This document shows, piece after piece, positions 45,896 to 57,751 of a DNA stretch of 64,000 nucleotides. The DNA is from Paraphysoderma sedebokerense (lineage: Eukaryota; Blastocladiomycota; Physodermatomycetes; Physodermatales; Physodermataceae). Under the pieces are notes generated by a model. That model was not told the origin of the DNA. It made no database searches and was given only the letters and a program-made list of their open reading frames with translations. Location: NCBI GenBank assembly GCA_025602915.1, contig JAHLJZ010000061.1, forward strand, positions 62,001 through 126,000, given 5' to 3'. Each line of letters begins with the position of its first letter. The first letter of the stretch is position 1. Made by a program: the position numbers and the translations under genes.

Positions 45896-46283
45896 GGCGC
45901 GAGGCCTTTTCTTTCTGTCGGAACTTTCTTGTATTTACTTTCTTCGATATCTTAGATTAATATTTTTTTTCCTTCTGAAATCTAATTAATCTGTCTATAC
46001 TATTGTTATGTTTTACATTCAGTGTCTTTAAGTTACGACCCTTGTAATGGTTCATCCATTATTTCCATAATAATATTGTTATAAAAGTAGTAAATGTTGC
46101 GTTCCAAACTTGTCTGATGAAATATATTGATGATATGAATCCCTTGAGAAACGAAAATATGAGCTTTAAAATAGTCGCTATCTCAATCCCGACCGAAGAA
46201 ACTCCCTCAACTCAATTTTTGAACTGAACGTTTAAGAATCGTCATCGTCATCTCGACAGAGCCTCCACATTCGAACGAATGTA
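45896..46283 (+). promoter_or_regulatory. AT-rich region upstream of HEATR6
   Basis: About 390 bp between the tRNA terminator and the HEATR6 start codon, AT-rich, with no reading frame of interest. It probably carries the HEATR6 promoter. Confidence 0.4.
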
Positions 46284-49200
46284 ATGACCTCGACTGCAAA
46301 TGTTATTCCTCAGACGGATGTAGACTCTGAAGCATTCGTATTGTCTTTTATACAACAAGTTTGTAGCTTGCTCTTGTCACTGTGTCCTGTCGGTTGGTCG
46401 CCTAATGTGCTGGATTAGATAGACATGTCGGATAAATGATTTACGGCGGTGTACTAATGGTTTATTTTTCAAATCCTGTATGCTTGTTACTCATATTATT
46501 TCACATACTTATAGTACAGAGCAAATTCGTCGAAGGCCTCTTCCAATACATCGTCATCGGCGATTTCACAATTTCAGTTTGACTTGCCTAGCGTTCAATC
46601 ATCGGCCAAGGGTGCAAAAAAAGTTTACGATGCTAATGAAGGATTGGAAAGTGAAGGTCTTCATGGAAGGGGAATTGTCAATGTTCTAAGAAATTTGAGT
46701 ATGATCGTTTTTGAGAATGGTGCCAAATTGAGTCAGGTTTGTTTGCTACCTTTTCCTAATTCTTATATATCTTTGTTTTCAGATGCATTGTTGGCTATTC
46801 TGTTAAATTGTTAATAATTGGCTGGTTTATGAATTGCCAAGTGGTGGATTCATGATGTAGTGAGTTTTTGGCTTTCATCGTCATGACAATTCAACCGACC
46901 GTCCATTACATTTGATTATCTATTCTAACACTTTGAAAATTCACTAGTACCATGATCCGCTGTTATCCTTACTTCTGCCACTCCTCAGTACCCAATCCTC
47001 AAATAACTTGCCCTATACCGATGTGAATTTTAAGAACACAATGGATTTTCCGCCTGAGATTACGAGAATGGTTGTCAATACACTCGGGAATCTTTGTTAC
47101 AGGAGCGGTCCAAAGGTTTCGGAGCAGAATTACCACAAAATGATGAACGTTGTTAAAACCGTGATGATAGAGCGTGTGGATAGCTACGTAAAAGGAACAG
47201 CATCCGTCGAAGAGAAAAGGGTATGTCTGCTGCTTCAAATGAACATTGAACTTAGCGCAGGTATGCTAATCCTCTTATAGACGTTATCTTCCTGTTTGCG
47301 CTCTCTTCAAATCATATTGGCAGAAGATAAATCTGCATTTGTTATATTGGAAGATTCCCAAGACCCGTATTCAACGTCTAACGTGGCCTCCAAGTCAAAA
47401 TCAAAACCTTCTATGATTAGAATAGATGCAGATTCTATCACTGCTATTGTAGATTCACTCTATTGGTGTCTTTTCCGCAAAACCGGCGAGACTTGGGTGT
47501 CGGGTACCTTCCGCTTACCTTCTCATTCATCAGTCCTTCCTACAACTCCATTTCGACAGTCAACAAGTTCGCAGCGGACATCCAATACAATGTTGTCGTC
47601 TACAGATCCTTATATCGCCGACTCACTTAAGAAAATTCGTATTTCGACATCAGATTCTGAAGTGAGTGATATCGAATCGTCAAGACGGCACCGAGCACCA
47701 CCTTCCCATTCTGAGTCAGTCTCTAGTCAGGGTGAAACGAAGTCAAAAGGTACAAGAAATGAAGATCATAAGATAAAAATTAATGCTCTGAATTTGTTGC
47801 TCACAATGGCTAGAGTCACTGGAAAGCATCTCTACAGTCATTGGCAGAAACTCTTGGCTTCATCTTCGACCTCTTCCGCCTCAACATCAGTGTTATCGCA
47901 ACCCTCACTTCTGTCTCTGATCCACTCCGACCCACACCATAAAATTCGAGCTTCAGGGTTAGTCTGCATTGCTGCGATGTTGGATGGGGCAAAAGGTTAC
48001 TTGGGTATCGCTGAAGATAGAGTGTCCTTGTCTCCGAGAAGCAATGACACCGAAAAGACTGGGAAAGGGAAGAAATCTAAAGGACAATCTTCCTTTACCT
48101 CATTATCCGAAAGACTTGGCGAATTGGTTAGGGATTGTCATTCCGAGATTTGCGCAGTCTTAAAAGACGAAGGTGTGACAAGTGTACTATACGAGGGGCT
48201 GAAGGTAATGTCTCTCTGTTCTTAGCATTATAAAAATATTTCCGTCCGAATTTAAATTCTGATATTATTTGATTGCATTAGTGCGTAAAAGTATTAGTCA
48301 ACAATTGTTCTTACGAGCGCTTACCACAAGGATACCTTACAAAGCTGTATGAGTCATGTACACCACTTTTAAATCACTCAGGTAATAGTTCCCGTCTGCT
48401 TCTGCATTCCCTCTCAATGGGTTATCTCTAACACGCATCCTTCTCTTTCACCGTTATATTCATAGATTCCTCAATCCGATCTCTCGCTCTATCATCTGTT
48501 GCTTCCATCGTTGACGTCGAAGCCGGAATCTCACAATTATCTTCGGTATTGCTTCTCCCAAATGTCAGTCCACCCAACCCTTCGAAATCACAAGATCCGG
48601 GGAAGGTAGATTTGATGACGTTCTTAACCCTTTCGTTACGAGCCCACACCGAGGAAAATGAAGGGCCGGAGAAAGAAGAGATATCGAATGTTGTGGTTGA
48701 AAGCTACGGATTGTTGAGTGTAATTGCCAGAAGACACGTCCGGACGGTCTGGTATGTCGCATCTACCAGTCGGCTTTATTTTTGCATTTTCAACAATTGC
48801 CATTGAAAAATGTTACGAGCGATAACTGAATCCTTTCTCCCTATCGATTTATGCTTCTGTAAATAGGCAACACTGGGACAGAATTGAACGGGTCTTATCT
48901 GCGCATTTGTTATCAATCCCCTCGTCTTCATCTACCCGCCACCCTCACCGCGCTTCTGAATCAGACCACCTAATCAGACTATCAGCGATTAAGTTCTTGA
49001 ACGAGTCAATCAAGTCGCTTTCCACGTATATAACCGCATCTTTATCAGCCCCCGTTAATTCCCCTACAATGACACCTGAAGCTCCTTCGACAACACTATC
49101 CATTGTCAATCATATTACAATCACACATGTGGTCCAATGGTGGATTGCAGTTTTAGACAAATATATCACTTGTCTGACGAATTCTGATAACAAGGATTCC

Positions 49201-50898
49201 GTAGTGAAGTCTGTAGCAATTGATTGTTTGAGTGACATGACGGAATTTGTTGCGGGTGAAGTGGACGTACGTACATGTTTTTCCAAAATTCAAAAATTTC
49301 CGGTCAATCCTTCGTTGGACCATTATGTTGATTTTGCTAACTTCGTTTTCCTTTCCTGCCATGATATTAGATTCGAAGACGGTTATTTTGTATGACATTA
49401 CTTCTTGCACTAGCAGCCGGTGAAAATCCGGAACAAGATCTTGATGCTACTAGTGTGATGGCAAAAGAAAAAGATGTTGACGTTGGGACAGCCTCGGTTG
49501 TGCGATCAGCAGCTTGTAGAACTTTGGGTATCCTCGTAGGCTGGAAATGGTTGAGAGATGTAAGTCTATTTGATGCTCTCCACACATTACATCACACCAC
49601 TTTCTTGCCATTCCTCCCTGGTAGTAATACCCATATGAATATACATGATACTGGGTTCCTTTGATTTATTATGACACTGATAAACAATTTATTGCTCTCG
49701 TTCATATAAATACAAACAGGATTCTCAATATCTATCTGACGCCGCCACGACGCTCATTTCTGCGTGTAGTGACTCTACCTTGACAGTTCGGGTCAGAGCC
49801 AGTTGGGCTTTGGCAAATTTATGCGATACCTTAGTTTTGATTTGTTGTGGAGAAAAATTGCTTGAAGGCGAAGATCCGTATGGACAGCATATTAACACAG
49901 AGGTTTCAACTCCGGAAGCTGAAAGAGTGCAAAGTGGAATAGAAACTATGGACAGGGGTGCTGGCAAGAAGAATTCCGAAAATGGGCTACCCGAGGGGAT
50001 ACCTGCTGAATTAATTTTAAAAATTATGAAGACAGGAGTAATGATGGCCAAAGATAACGACAAGGTATCCTGTTCTTTTACGTACTAAGTGGAGCGTTTG
50101 GACAGTTTTGCTCATTCGCTTTAACATATTTTTAGTGCCGGGTGAATGGGGCACGGATTTTAGGGTCCATAATAAGAGTGTCTAATTCAGATGTATTGTC
50201 TGCTGAACGGGGGAAATTGTTGGAAGAATCGGTGCAGCTACTGTTGAAAAATGTTAAAAGCGGCTCGTTAAAGGTAAGTGAGAAATTTCAATTATTACAC
50301 AATCTTTTTTGCTGTCGGATTCTGAGAGATGCATTATTTTCGATAATCTGACGAGAGCTGACGAGAGCCTTACTAGACCCGGTGGAATGCGTGTCATGCA
50401 ATCACGAATTTTTTGCATAATCCGGTACTTCCGTTGTCAACGTGTGGGTGGACAATTGGCCTTTACGAAACATTAACGTCGATCTTGAGTCACAAGAATT
50501 ACAAAGTGCGGATACACGCTGTGAAAGCGTTGAGCGTGCCCAGTCGGCGGCAAGATTATGTGAACGCCAATGTATGGAAGAATGTTGTAGTTGGTATATT
50601 GGAGATGATGGAGAAATTAGAGAATGAACAGGTAGATTTCAATGAAGGAAGGTACAAGGCGCAATTAAAGGAATGCGGGATTTCTGCGTTGAACAAGTTA
50701 GTTGTCGTTGGTATCGGTTCTACTCCTGGAGATGATGATGGCAACATAGATGGGGGTGGAGAAGGAGTGTCTAAAAGAAACGAAGTGGGGTCCTTAAAGC
50801 TGAATGCTGTGGTCGAGCAAGTGTTGAAGATGATTGTGAATAGTGAGGATGAAAGTGTAAGGTGTACCGTACCGGAGAGGATCAGACAATCGCTGTAA
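46284..50898 (+). CDS. HEATR6: HEAT repeat-containing protein 6 (HEATR6)
   Basis: All-helical HEAT-repeat scaffold, 1157 aa, close to the vertebrate length. Eleven exons (46284-46358, 46515-46736, 46948-47220, 47281-48204, 48282-48381, 48466-48751, 48867-49266, 49371-49559, 49720-50064, 50136-50273, 50377-50898) join without a frame break. HEATR6-like blocks are GRGIVNVLRNLSMIVFENGA, EITRMVVNTLGNLCYRSG, NALNLLLTMARVTGKHLY, HHKIRASGLVCIAAMLDGAK, TVRVRASWALANLCDTLV, TRWNACHAITNFLHNPVLPL and NYKVRIHAVKALSVPSRRQD. A Ser-rich linker sits near 47500-47780. No enzymatic motif is present; function of the family is not well defined. As far as I know the gene is absent from the common yeasts, so its presence fits an early-branching fungus. 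Confidence 0.88.
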
Positions 50899-51218
50899 CA
50901 GCAACAGAATATATCGGCCATGAAAACCTACAAAGAATTATTCGCTATGAGTTTAAAATAGTATGCAGACAAGTTCATCATGTTAATATAGAAATTGCGA
51001 GGAGTTCTTAATTTAATTGGGAATTGTAGGTGATATGGCATTAGAGCGAGACACGTCGGAAGGAACGCATTTCCTCTCCCTTCGAACATTCCTCAATCAT
51101 CTCCCTTTTTCACATTTCTGACTTCTCTCCGTCGCTCTTTTTGATAAGTTAATTGCCGCATTTATTTGCTCGCTCATCTAATCTGTACCAAGCACCCTCT
51201 AATCACGTCGAGTGTAAT
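50899..51218 (+). promoter_or_regulatory. Spacer upstream of Dam-like gene
   Basis: About 320 bp between the HEATR6 stop and the Dam-like start. It contains a pyrimidine-rich tract (51060-51140) before the start codon, common in fungal promoters. No gene is visible. Confidence 0.4.
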
Positions 51219-52903
51219 ATGGCCACAGCGGTATCTTTTCCGTCCTTCGAGGATTCTTTCGGGACTCAGCAGACTTCGCAAAAACGACGACCTAACTCAA
51301 AGCGGAAACGAGGTTCAAATGGTTCCATGGATATGGGTATGAACGGGGGAATGCAGCTTGTTAATCTAAACATGGTTCATGGTCATGGCAATAACGCAGG
51401 AGATATTGGAAAATCTAGAGTAGAAGAACTGGAAGACATGATCAGGCTGCATTTGGGCACTGGAAAATTTTTCATCGTTGGTAAGTTTCTTTCCCTTTCT
51501 TCGAAAAAGAATACCTTTTGTACCTCTTTCTTCTTAGGGGAGTACTGATTATGAGGGTGGAAAAAATGGTGTCTATGTCATGGTGCGACATTCAGCGCAA
51601 GTCCCTCGTCGTCTCCCCTTCGCGAGAATTATCTTTCTTTCTCGGATTCTCTCTCTGTACAAAATTTTCGTGGAAAAGTCACTAAATTCTCTGCCTTTAC
51701 TATCAAAATTTACTTTGTGCATTTGCATTCATCCCGCCCCTGTCGCCATTCTATCGACCGCCGACCGTTTTGGGTTTCTTCCGACTTCATAGCTGCGGCA
51801 TTGCGAGAGATCGATGAAGACAAATTATACGAACCGTCGACAAAATCAATCTATTCTTATGCAAAAGCAAAGTTTCAGTTTTCGAGGCGAACGACAAACA
51901 CATATCTATGTTCAGCGTCCGTTTACGAATCGATAGTCGAAGACTACGGCCTCCCCATTCCTTGTTCCATCTCCCATATCCGATCACTACACAAATTTTC
52001 AGAGGACACGAGAAGACATATCTGGAAACTGATATGCAATTCAGGAACCAATATCACCGAAGAAACAGTAATGAGTATGATACTGAAATTTGAAACCGGT
52101 GTCTCCTTCACCGATCTCGGTAATGAACTATACGTTCCAAAGTTGGTTATAGATGCTGCTAAAAAAGTCATTGGGAAATGTCAATTTGATTTGGATCCTG
52201 CTTCATGTGCTTTTGCCAATTCAGTTCACGCTAGTAACCTGTCGAATATGAACCGATCTATGTCGTCTGCGACGCAGTTAATTGCCACCACTTTCTTTGA
52301 CGAATCGATGAACGGACTCCATCAGAAATGGTGGGGTGATGTTTGGATGTTTCCGCCATTTGGTAGTGACGGTGATGGAACAGTAAGGCAACGAGCGTGG
52401 TTCGAGACAGCCGAAAACAAATTCAGGGACGGCGAAATCAATAGCTGCCTTGCGTTACTTAAAGTCACCAGTTCGTCATCATCCTCATCATCCTCCACTA
52501 CACATCCTAATATGCAAAGCAACGTCGGAATGGGAATGAATAATATAAATAAAATAAACGCGACAATTGGCAATAACTCAAATGGCGGAAATAATACCTG
52601 GATGAAGTATCCTTGGTGTATGCTAAATTGCAAGTTAGATTTTCTTACTCCGACAGGGAAAGAAAAGAATGTCAACGATGAAAGTTATGTTGTGGTGTAT
52701 CTGTAAGTTTTGCTAATTTCTTCGCACTTGTGAACTTTTCCTGTTCTGCTTAAATTTGCAATCTTCCTTACTGTTAACTAATGACATCTTGTACTTCACA
52801 CATCAACAGTGGCCATAATCCAGACTCCTTCTGTCGCGAATTTTCCAAAATTGGATTCATTCCTGGTTACAACTCCTGGTCCGGTCATACATATTCTCAT
52901 TAA
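51219..52903 (+). CDS. Dam-type DNA N6-adenine methyltransferase-like protein with N-terminal helical domain
   Basis: Protein of 421 aa in three exons (51219-51480, 51793-52702, 52810-52903); intron 1 is 311 nt, much longer than usual here. The N-terminus is basic and Gly/Met/Asn-rich (KRRPNSKRKRGSN) and could serve for nuclear import. An all-helical domain follows (SIYSYAKAKFQFSRRTTNTY ... LPIPCSISHIRSLHKFSEDT), which looks like a ParB/KorB-type helix-turn-helix DNA-binding unit. The C-terminal half resembles phage/bacterial Dam-like methyltransferases (PF05869): KCQFDLDPASCAFANSVHAS, FFDESMNGLHQKWWGDVWMF-PPFG and VVVYLGHNPDSFCREFSKIG. The usual catalytic NPPY/DPPY is FPPF here, so activity is uncertain. 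A Ser run and an Asn/Met-rich insert (52470-52600) interrupt the domain. Early-diverging fungi carry abundant 6mA, which makes the gene relevant whether active or not. Confidence 0.6.
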
Positions 52904-53197
52904 GCGACATCGATAATCACCCTGTCCTATTTTGCCATCAGCGTTTGTTAGGTTATAGATTACAAGTTGCCTTTTGGAGTTGGTAGATTAGAATATATGT
53001 AAAGCGTTTTGAACAACTTGTATTTATATCTATTGAAATTGCCGATTCTCTATTCATTTGCTTTTAGTCGTCTTTATTCTTTCGTTTTCGAATTCAATTC
53101 GCGTTCTCTTAATACATTCAATCGCAGGAGAAACCTTAAACTTTAATTTATTTTTTAAATTTATCTTCAACTATCTCTTTCTTTCTCTCTTCTTGAA

Positions 53198-53722
53198 CTA
53201 AATTTTTTTGTATGATAATATTGAAGGAAGAGAGAGTGAGAAATTAAACCTGAAAACAGAACGAATGAGTAAACTTGGCAGATTTTTGAGTGTCCCTAAT
53301 GATGTTAGTACGACGATATTTTTTACATGCAGTGCTGACTCTTGAGTGTAGAATCTACAGTACTGGTCCTCCCTATTTTGAGATAATTTGTTGAAAACAA
53401 TACAGAAGATCGTGAAACGCTTTTCTGCCGATTCTAGGTGGTGCGATTGGAGTTTTAGATCTAGAACGTGATTGTGAATACCGTCTTCGCTCTCGGTAGT
53501 TGGAAACAAGGGTAATATTCATTAGAAAGGGGCCAAACAAATTGTAGAATAAAGATCCACCCGTAATCTAACTTGCTTAATAATTAATCTGATTTTACGA
53601 TTTTCAAAGAGAGCGTATAGCCAAATCCTTATTAGTTGTGAATTCCCAACTGCTTTCGACCAACGCGATAAATAAATGGATGCTGAGTGTAGGCATTTAT
53701 CGGCCATGTTGTCGATTGGCAT
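53198..53722 (-). pseudogene. Unassigned protein-like open fragments (possible gene remnant)
   Basis: Two consecutive minus-strand frames, the first from an ATG at 53722 (MPIDNMADKCLHSASIYLSR), the second reading HNHVLDLKLQSHHLESAEKR. Together they span about 500 bp, have protein-like composition and almost abut, but I cannot join them with a GT-AG intron in phase. Either a decayed gene or chance. No family is recognised. Confidence 0.2.
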
Positions 53723-54354
53723 GCATCGCAGATTCTATTAATATGGAGTTTAGATAAACACTCTGTGCCCTGTGGAGTGTGGCACATGAAGAAGTCTCGA
53801 ACGCATTTCCCACACTCGAGTCTCGATCGTGCTAGTCTGCTGGAAATGTTCTCGATTCAATCCTTTATTAATGTTCGCCGTTTTTTCACTGTTTTTTCAC
53901 CTAATTTCCAATATGCAGATATTTGAGCTCCGACCTGTGACTTGAGAGTGACTTGAGTCTTCTGGTCTCTTCGAGTCCCACTGTCTGGCTCCCGAACCGC
54001 GCCTGAGGCAAGCATTTTTAGCGTCTAGAATGGCCGAGACGGGTACAGAAGTATTGTGTACTGATCGCGGACCATGCCCTTGAATTCAGATTGGCGAAGG
54101 AATACATAATTTATAATTACAGAATACAAACTATTTATGTTAAGGAGTACTACATACAATTAAAATGTCACGTGGTAATAACCATTGGCAAATCATGCCC
54201 TCCTTATGTCTTCCCTCCTCAGCTGAGTTTGCAGTTGGCATTCACTCCTCCTACCGTCTACATTCTACCATACAAGCGCAGTACACTAGAATTGAGCGAA
54301 CAGAAGGGATCCTGTTTTTGTTAATCGGTATGGCTGACTCCTAAATCCAGAACG

Positions 54355-54960
54355 TTGAATACCTTACTTACCAGACTTTTCGATTCCATCGATCAACGCT
54401 GTAAATCTCTGAAAGGAACGGTTCAATCCATACAAGAAGAAATCAATGATAATGCTAAAAAAATAAACAACAAGATCGACGTGATTCAAGCGGAGCTCAA
54501 GAGGGATGTTGGGAATGTATATGAGCTCCAGTGGGGCCCTCAATTGCCAGGTACTGCCAGCAATTCATAACCTTTGTAAGTTTGTGCGTAGGCGATTGTT
54601 AAAGGTCGGCTCTTCTGGCGGCTTCCGAATTTAATGTCTTCCTTCAACGATACTGACAGGGAAGATGTCCTCACTGTGCAAGACGAGCATTCAAAAACAC
54701 TAATAACATCAAAGTACGTTTGAATTCTTTTTTGCTCCGTCATGCATATAGATTTCTGGTAACGATGGCTTTTCTAGGATGGCAATTTGATGGATAAACT
54801 GAAAGACTAGGCCACGAGCTACAATCGAAATCGAGGGATGGCCAAAATGAAGGCGGAAGACTCAAATGTTAGATACAAAAAGTTTTTCGAACTCATCAAG
54901 GATGCAAATTGTCTGATGATCAGTATAGGTAACTAAGTCCGGAATAATACGCGTTCTTCA
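54355..54960 (+). pseudogene. Possible coiled-coil gene remnant
   Basis: The plus strand reads IDQRCKSLKGTVQSIQEEIN and DNAKKINNKIDVIQAELKRD, a regular heptad-like coiled coil, then a non-helical WGPQLPG. Further on, in other phases, it reads SSFNDTDREDVLTVQDEHSK and AKMKAEDSNVRYKKFFELIK, again charged and helical. These look like parts of one coiled-coil protein, but no start codon, complete splice chain or known domain could be assigned. A decayed gene is the simplest reading; a real gene with mis-read introns is possible. Confidence 0.3.
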
Positions 54961-56694
54961 AAAAGGCGATCCTACGAACATACGAACATGTTGTGAAAAA
55001 GAAAAGCTAGAATATAGTCGCATCATCAAGGGATTAAACGGGATGCAATTATCCATAATATAAGTAGATAAGAACTGAATCTGAACCCACATTGTAACGA
55101 TTCTTCATCCTCCGTCTCTACTTCGATACTTATCGACGCATTTTATCACTTGTTTCACGGTACGAAGAAGTTCTTTTGTGTGTATACTCACTTCATTACT
55201 ATTGCGATTGATAGAAACGGCTGTAGTAATGCCACTTCAACAAATGCGTCTGGTTATGTTACATCAACGATAACAAATCTGTAGAACTTCCGCTTTATTC
55301 TTCATTACTACTCTTTTGGCTTCTTCTGGAGACAGGACAAGCAAATCCGAATCTTGAATACATATCTTGGAATTGAAAAACGGCATTTTAAAATTGATTA
55401 TCGTAAGTTTTTTCCTTTCAATGCTGCTGTATCTGAACTAATATGACGAAGAGTCAGTGAAAGGATACCAAATATATGGTCTGCAAGGGGACTAAGAAAG
55501 GTCCGACGGAAATCTAGTCTTCCTCTGCGTCGAAACACGGACTTCTTTTAATCTGGTTCGACTAAAACCTAAGTCGATTCAACAGAGAGTAGGCCAGAGT
55601 CGCGACTTTCCTCACGGATTCGAAATATCAACTTCAGGAAGTCGGTTTCCTATTAAATAGGTGCGAGTGATATCAGAGTACCAAAAATATTAGGAAGAAT
55701 TGAAAGAATCACAATAGTCGAATCCATGGACGGCTTGAGCAAAAGTCGAGTACTGGTTTAAATTTTTAATTAATCACTCAAGGACACGATTGACGCTTGA
55801 AGTTACGTCAGGGGTGTGAGTGTGACCCTCTCATGTTTACCCAATTTGGTAGAAGTATTTTTTTTGTTCAATTGGACCAAGCCTTTATCTTCCCTGATGC
55901 TCCTCATATTGGGACAATCTGGTTTTCAGCTTGTACATGACCACAATCGTCGGACCTCTTACAATCTTCCAATGTCGATGGTATTTTAAGATTCCTCTAC
56001 CGAGATTGTCCTCTTTGGATAATTACTTGCCACGTTCATGATATTGTCGACGGGAGTAGATTTCTTTTTTATTCTAACGCTTACTTAACGTCTTGTTTCA
56101 AATTGTTTCAAACACGACTGACATTAAAGGCGGATCTGGAAACCAAGACAACTTAGAATCTGAACAGCGAACAGGAAAAACAAGCTATTAAGTTGGAGGA
56201 TATGTTGTCAAAGAAGATATCTTGAAGAATATAGGAATCAAGGGAATCAATATGCATTGGTTTAAGGCGTCGAAATATCTGGTAAAGCGATTTAGAAGAT
56301 ACTGTAACACATTTCGCGTATGATAATAGATGTGATTGCGTTCGCCTTATATAATCTACTAGACAAAACGCATTAGATTCTGGATAAGGAGGTGATGAAC
56401 GAGCTCTTTCTCCGGCCCCAAAATTTGGAGTACTCATTAAATGGAAGGGTTCGCTTCGCTGGTTCATTGATCAGGAGGTGAACATATAGCCTTACGACGA
56501 ATACGTCAGACCTCGTAACTGAAGAGGGAGCCGCAGAATTTGTAAATGATTTTACACTGTATAATGAAATTATAAAGAATTATATTTTTAGTAAGGTTGA
56601 AGATATTCCAATCTTAGAAAGTCCGACATCCGCGACGGGTGACACCGAAAATTTACATCAAGAGATAATAATTACAAGGGATTTAAATCAAATA

Positions 56695-57751
56695 TTACAT
56701 GTTCAAGCTGTGTTTTCGGTGTATAAATGTATCATTTTTCGGTTGCTGAATAGGGTTACTATTTCTTGTGGGTTGAGGCTTCGGATTAGAGAACCGATAA
56801 TGGCCATCTGCAACTTGAAACAAGGTGGTGACAGGAGGCAGTTTCGGTTTGTCGAGAATTTTAGGTTGTGAATCGTTTGAATAAAAAGTATTGTAAGGGT
56901 TTATTGGCGATTGAAGCTTATCTAAGTCTTTGTAAAAGTTAGAAAGTGATCTGATTATGCCGAACTCTCGGGAAGTCGTAATGAACACGAATAAGATTGT
57001 ACCTTGTCGCTCCGATGACGTACTACTGTCGTCCGGATTATCTCGTGATGTAAGTTCAAGAGGTCTGTTATGTCTTAGTCTAGAGTAATAATCGGTCGGT
57101 ATGTGGACCAGATTGTGAGGCGGAAGAGGCAATTTCCCATCACTGATGTCTTTTGGGGTGTAGTATGAAGCCAAGTGAAATCGACGTTTATCTGCCGTCA
57201 CAACTGATAATACTTTCTTGTGTAGCAGTTCTGAGAAAGGTATAAATTCTTCGGCATTATCGTCTTCTTTTTGAACATATGCGACAAAGTCACCAAAGTC
57301 CTTTGAGGAAGACCATCCTGCAAAAAGCGTGTCAGTGAATGAGGTTCGCCCATTTAATATTAATATCAATGACAATTCGTACTCAAGCCATCAGTCCACC
57401 TTATTATACCAGCTTCTTCCTCATCCCAGACAAAAATTGCACCTGGAGAAGTTCTCGTTAATATAAAACGCCTATTTGCCGTTGGGTAATTAAAGTTATG
57501 AGCCCGAATACCTGATTTTATAGAGCGTCTATCAGTTTCCCTTAGTCTTCGTTTGATGCGAGGCAACACCCCCTGCCTTGCAGCTTTGTAGTAGGAGTGA
57601 TTAGTGAAAGCAGTCGTTAAAAACCCGTTGAGGAAATCGTTGATGAATGAGTTCACCAATGCATGCAGGAGAAAAGAGATATCACCATACCTTCAATTAA
57701 AATTAGAGCTTGCCATATAGAGTTCACATAGCCAAAAAATGTTTCTTTCAT
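56695..57751 (-). CDS. Gti1/Pac2 (WOPR) family transcription factor
   Basis: WOPR proteins (Wor1, Ryp1, Pac2, Gti1) are fungal DNA-binding master regulators of morphological switching. Four exons (57751-57691, 57583-57512, 57442-57383, 57317-56695) give 271 aa in frame. The first WOPR box reads ETFFGYVNSIWQALILIEAA, RQGVLPRIKRRLRETDRRSI, then GAIFVWDEEEAGIIRWTDGL and RWSSSKDFGDFVAYVQKED. The second box reads LLHKKVLSVVTADKRRFHLA, SYYTPKDISDGKLPLP. Both boxes are complete. The remaining 120 residues are low in complexity, with an Asn/Pro/Gln-rich end. Canonical WOPR proteins have Pro after the first Ser of WSPSR; here it is WSSSK. The gene stands alone in gene-poor DNA. Confidence 0.9.

Larger units (their letters stand above)
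52904..56694. other. Gene-poor region (3.8 kb) with isolated open fragments
   Basis: No complete gene is recognised here. Three stretches look protein-like but do not form a gene model: minus-strand 53198-53722, plus-strand 54355-54960 and a plus-strand piece near 56150-56320. They are listed or discussed separately. I see no terminal repeats, no reverse transcriptase or transposase motif and no RNA gene. The rest appears to be non-coding AT-rich DNA. Confidence 0.4.
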
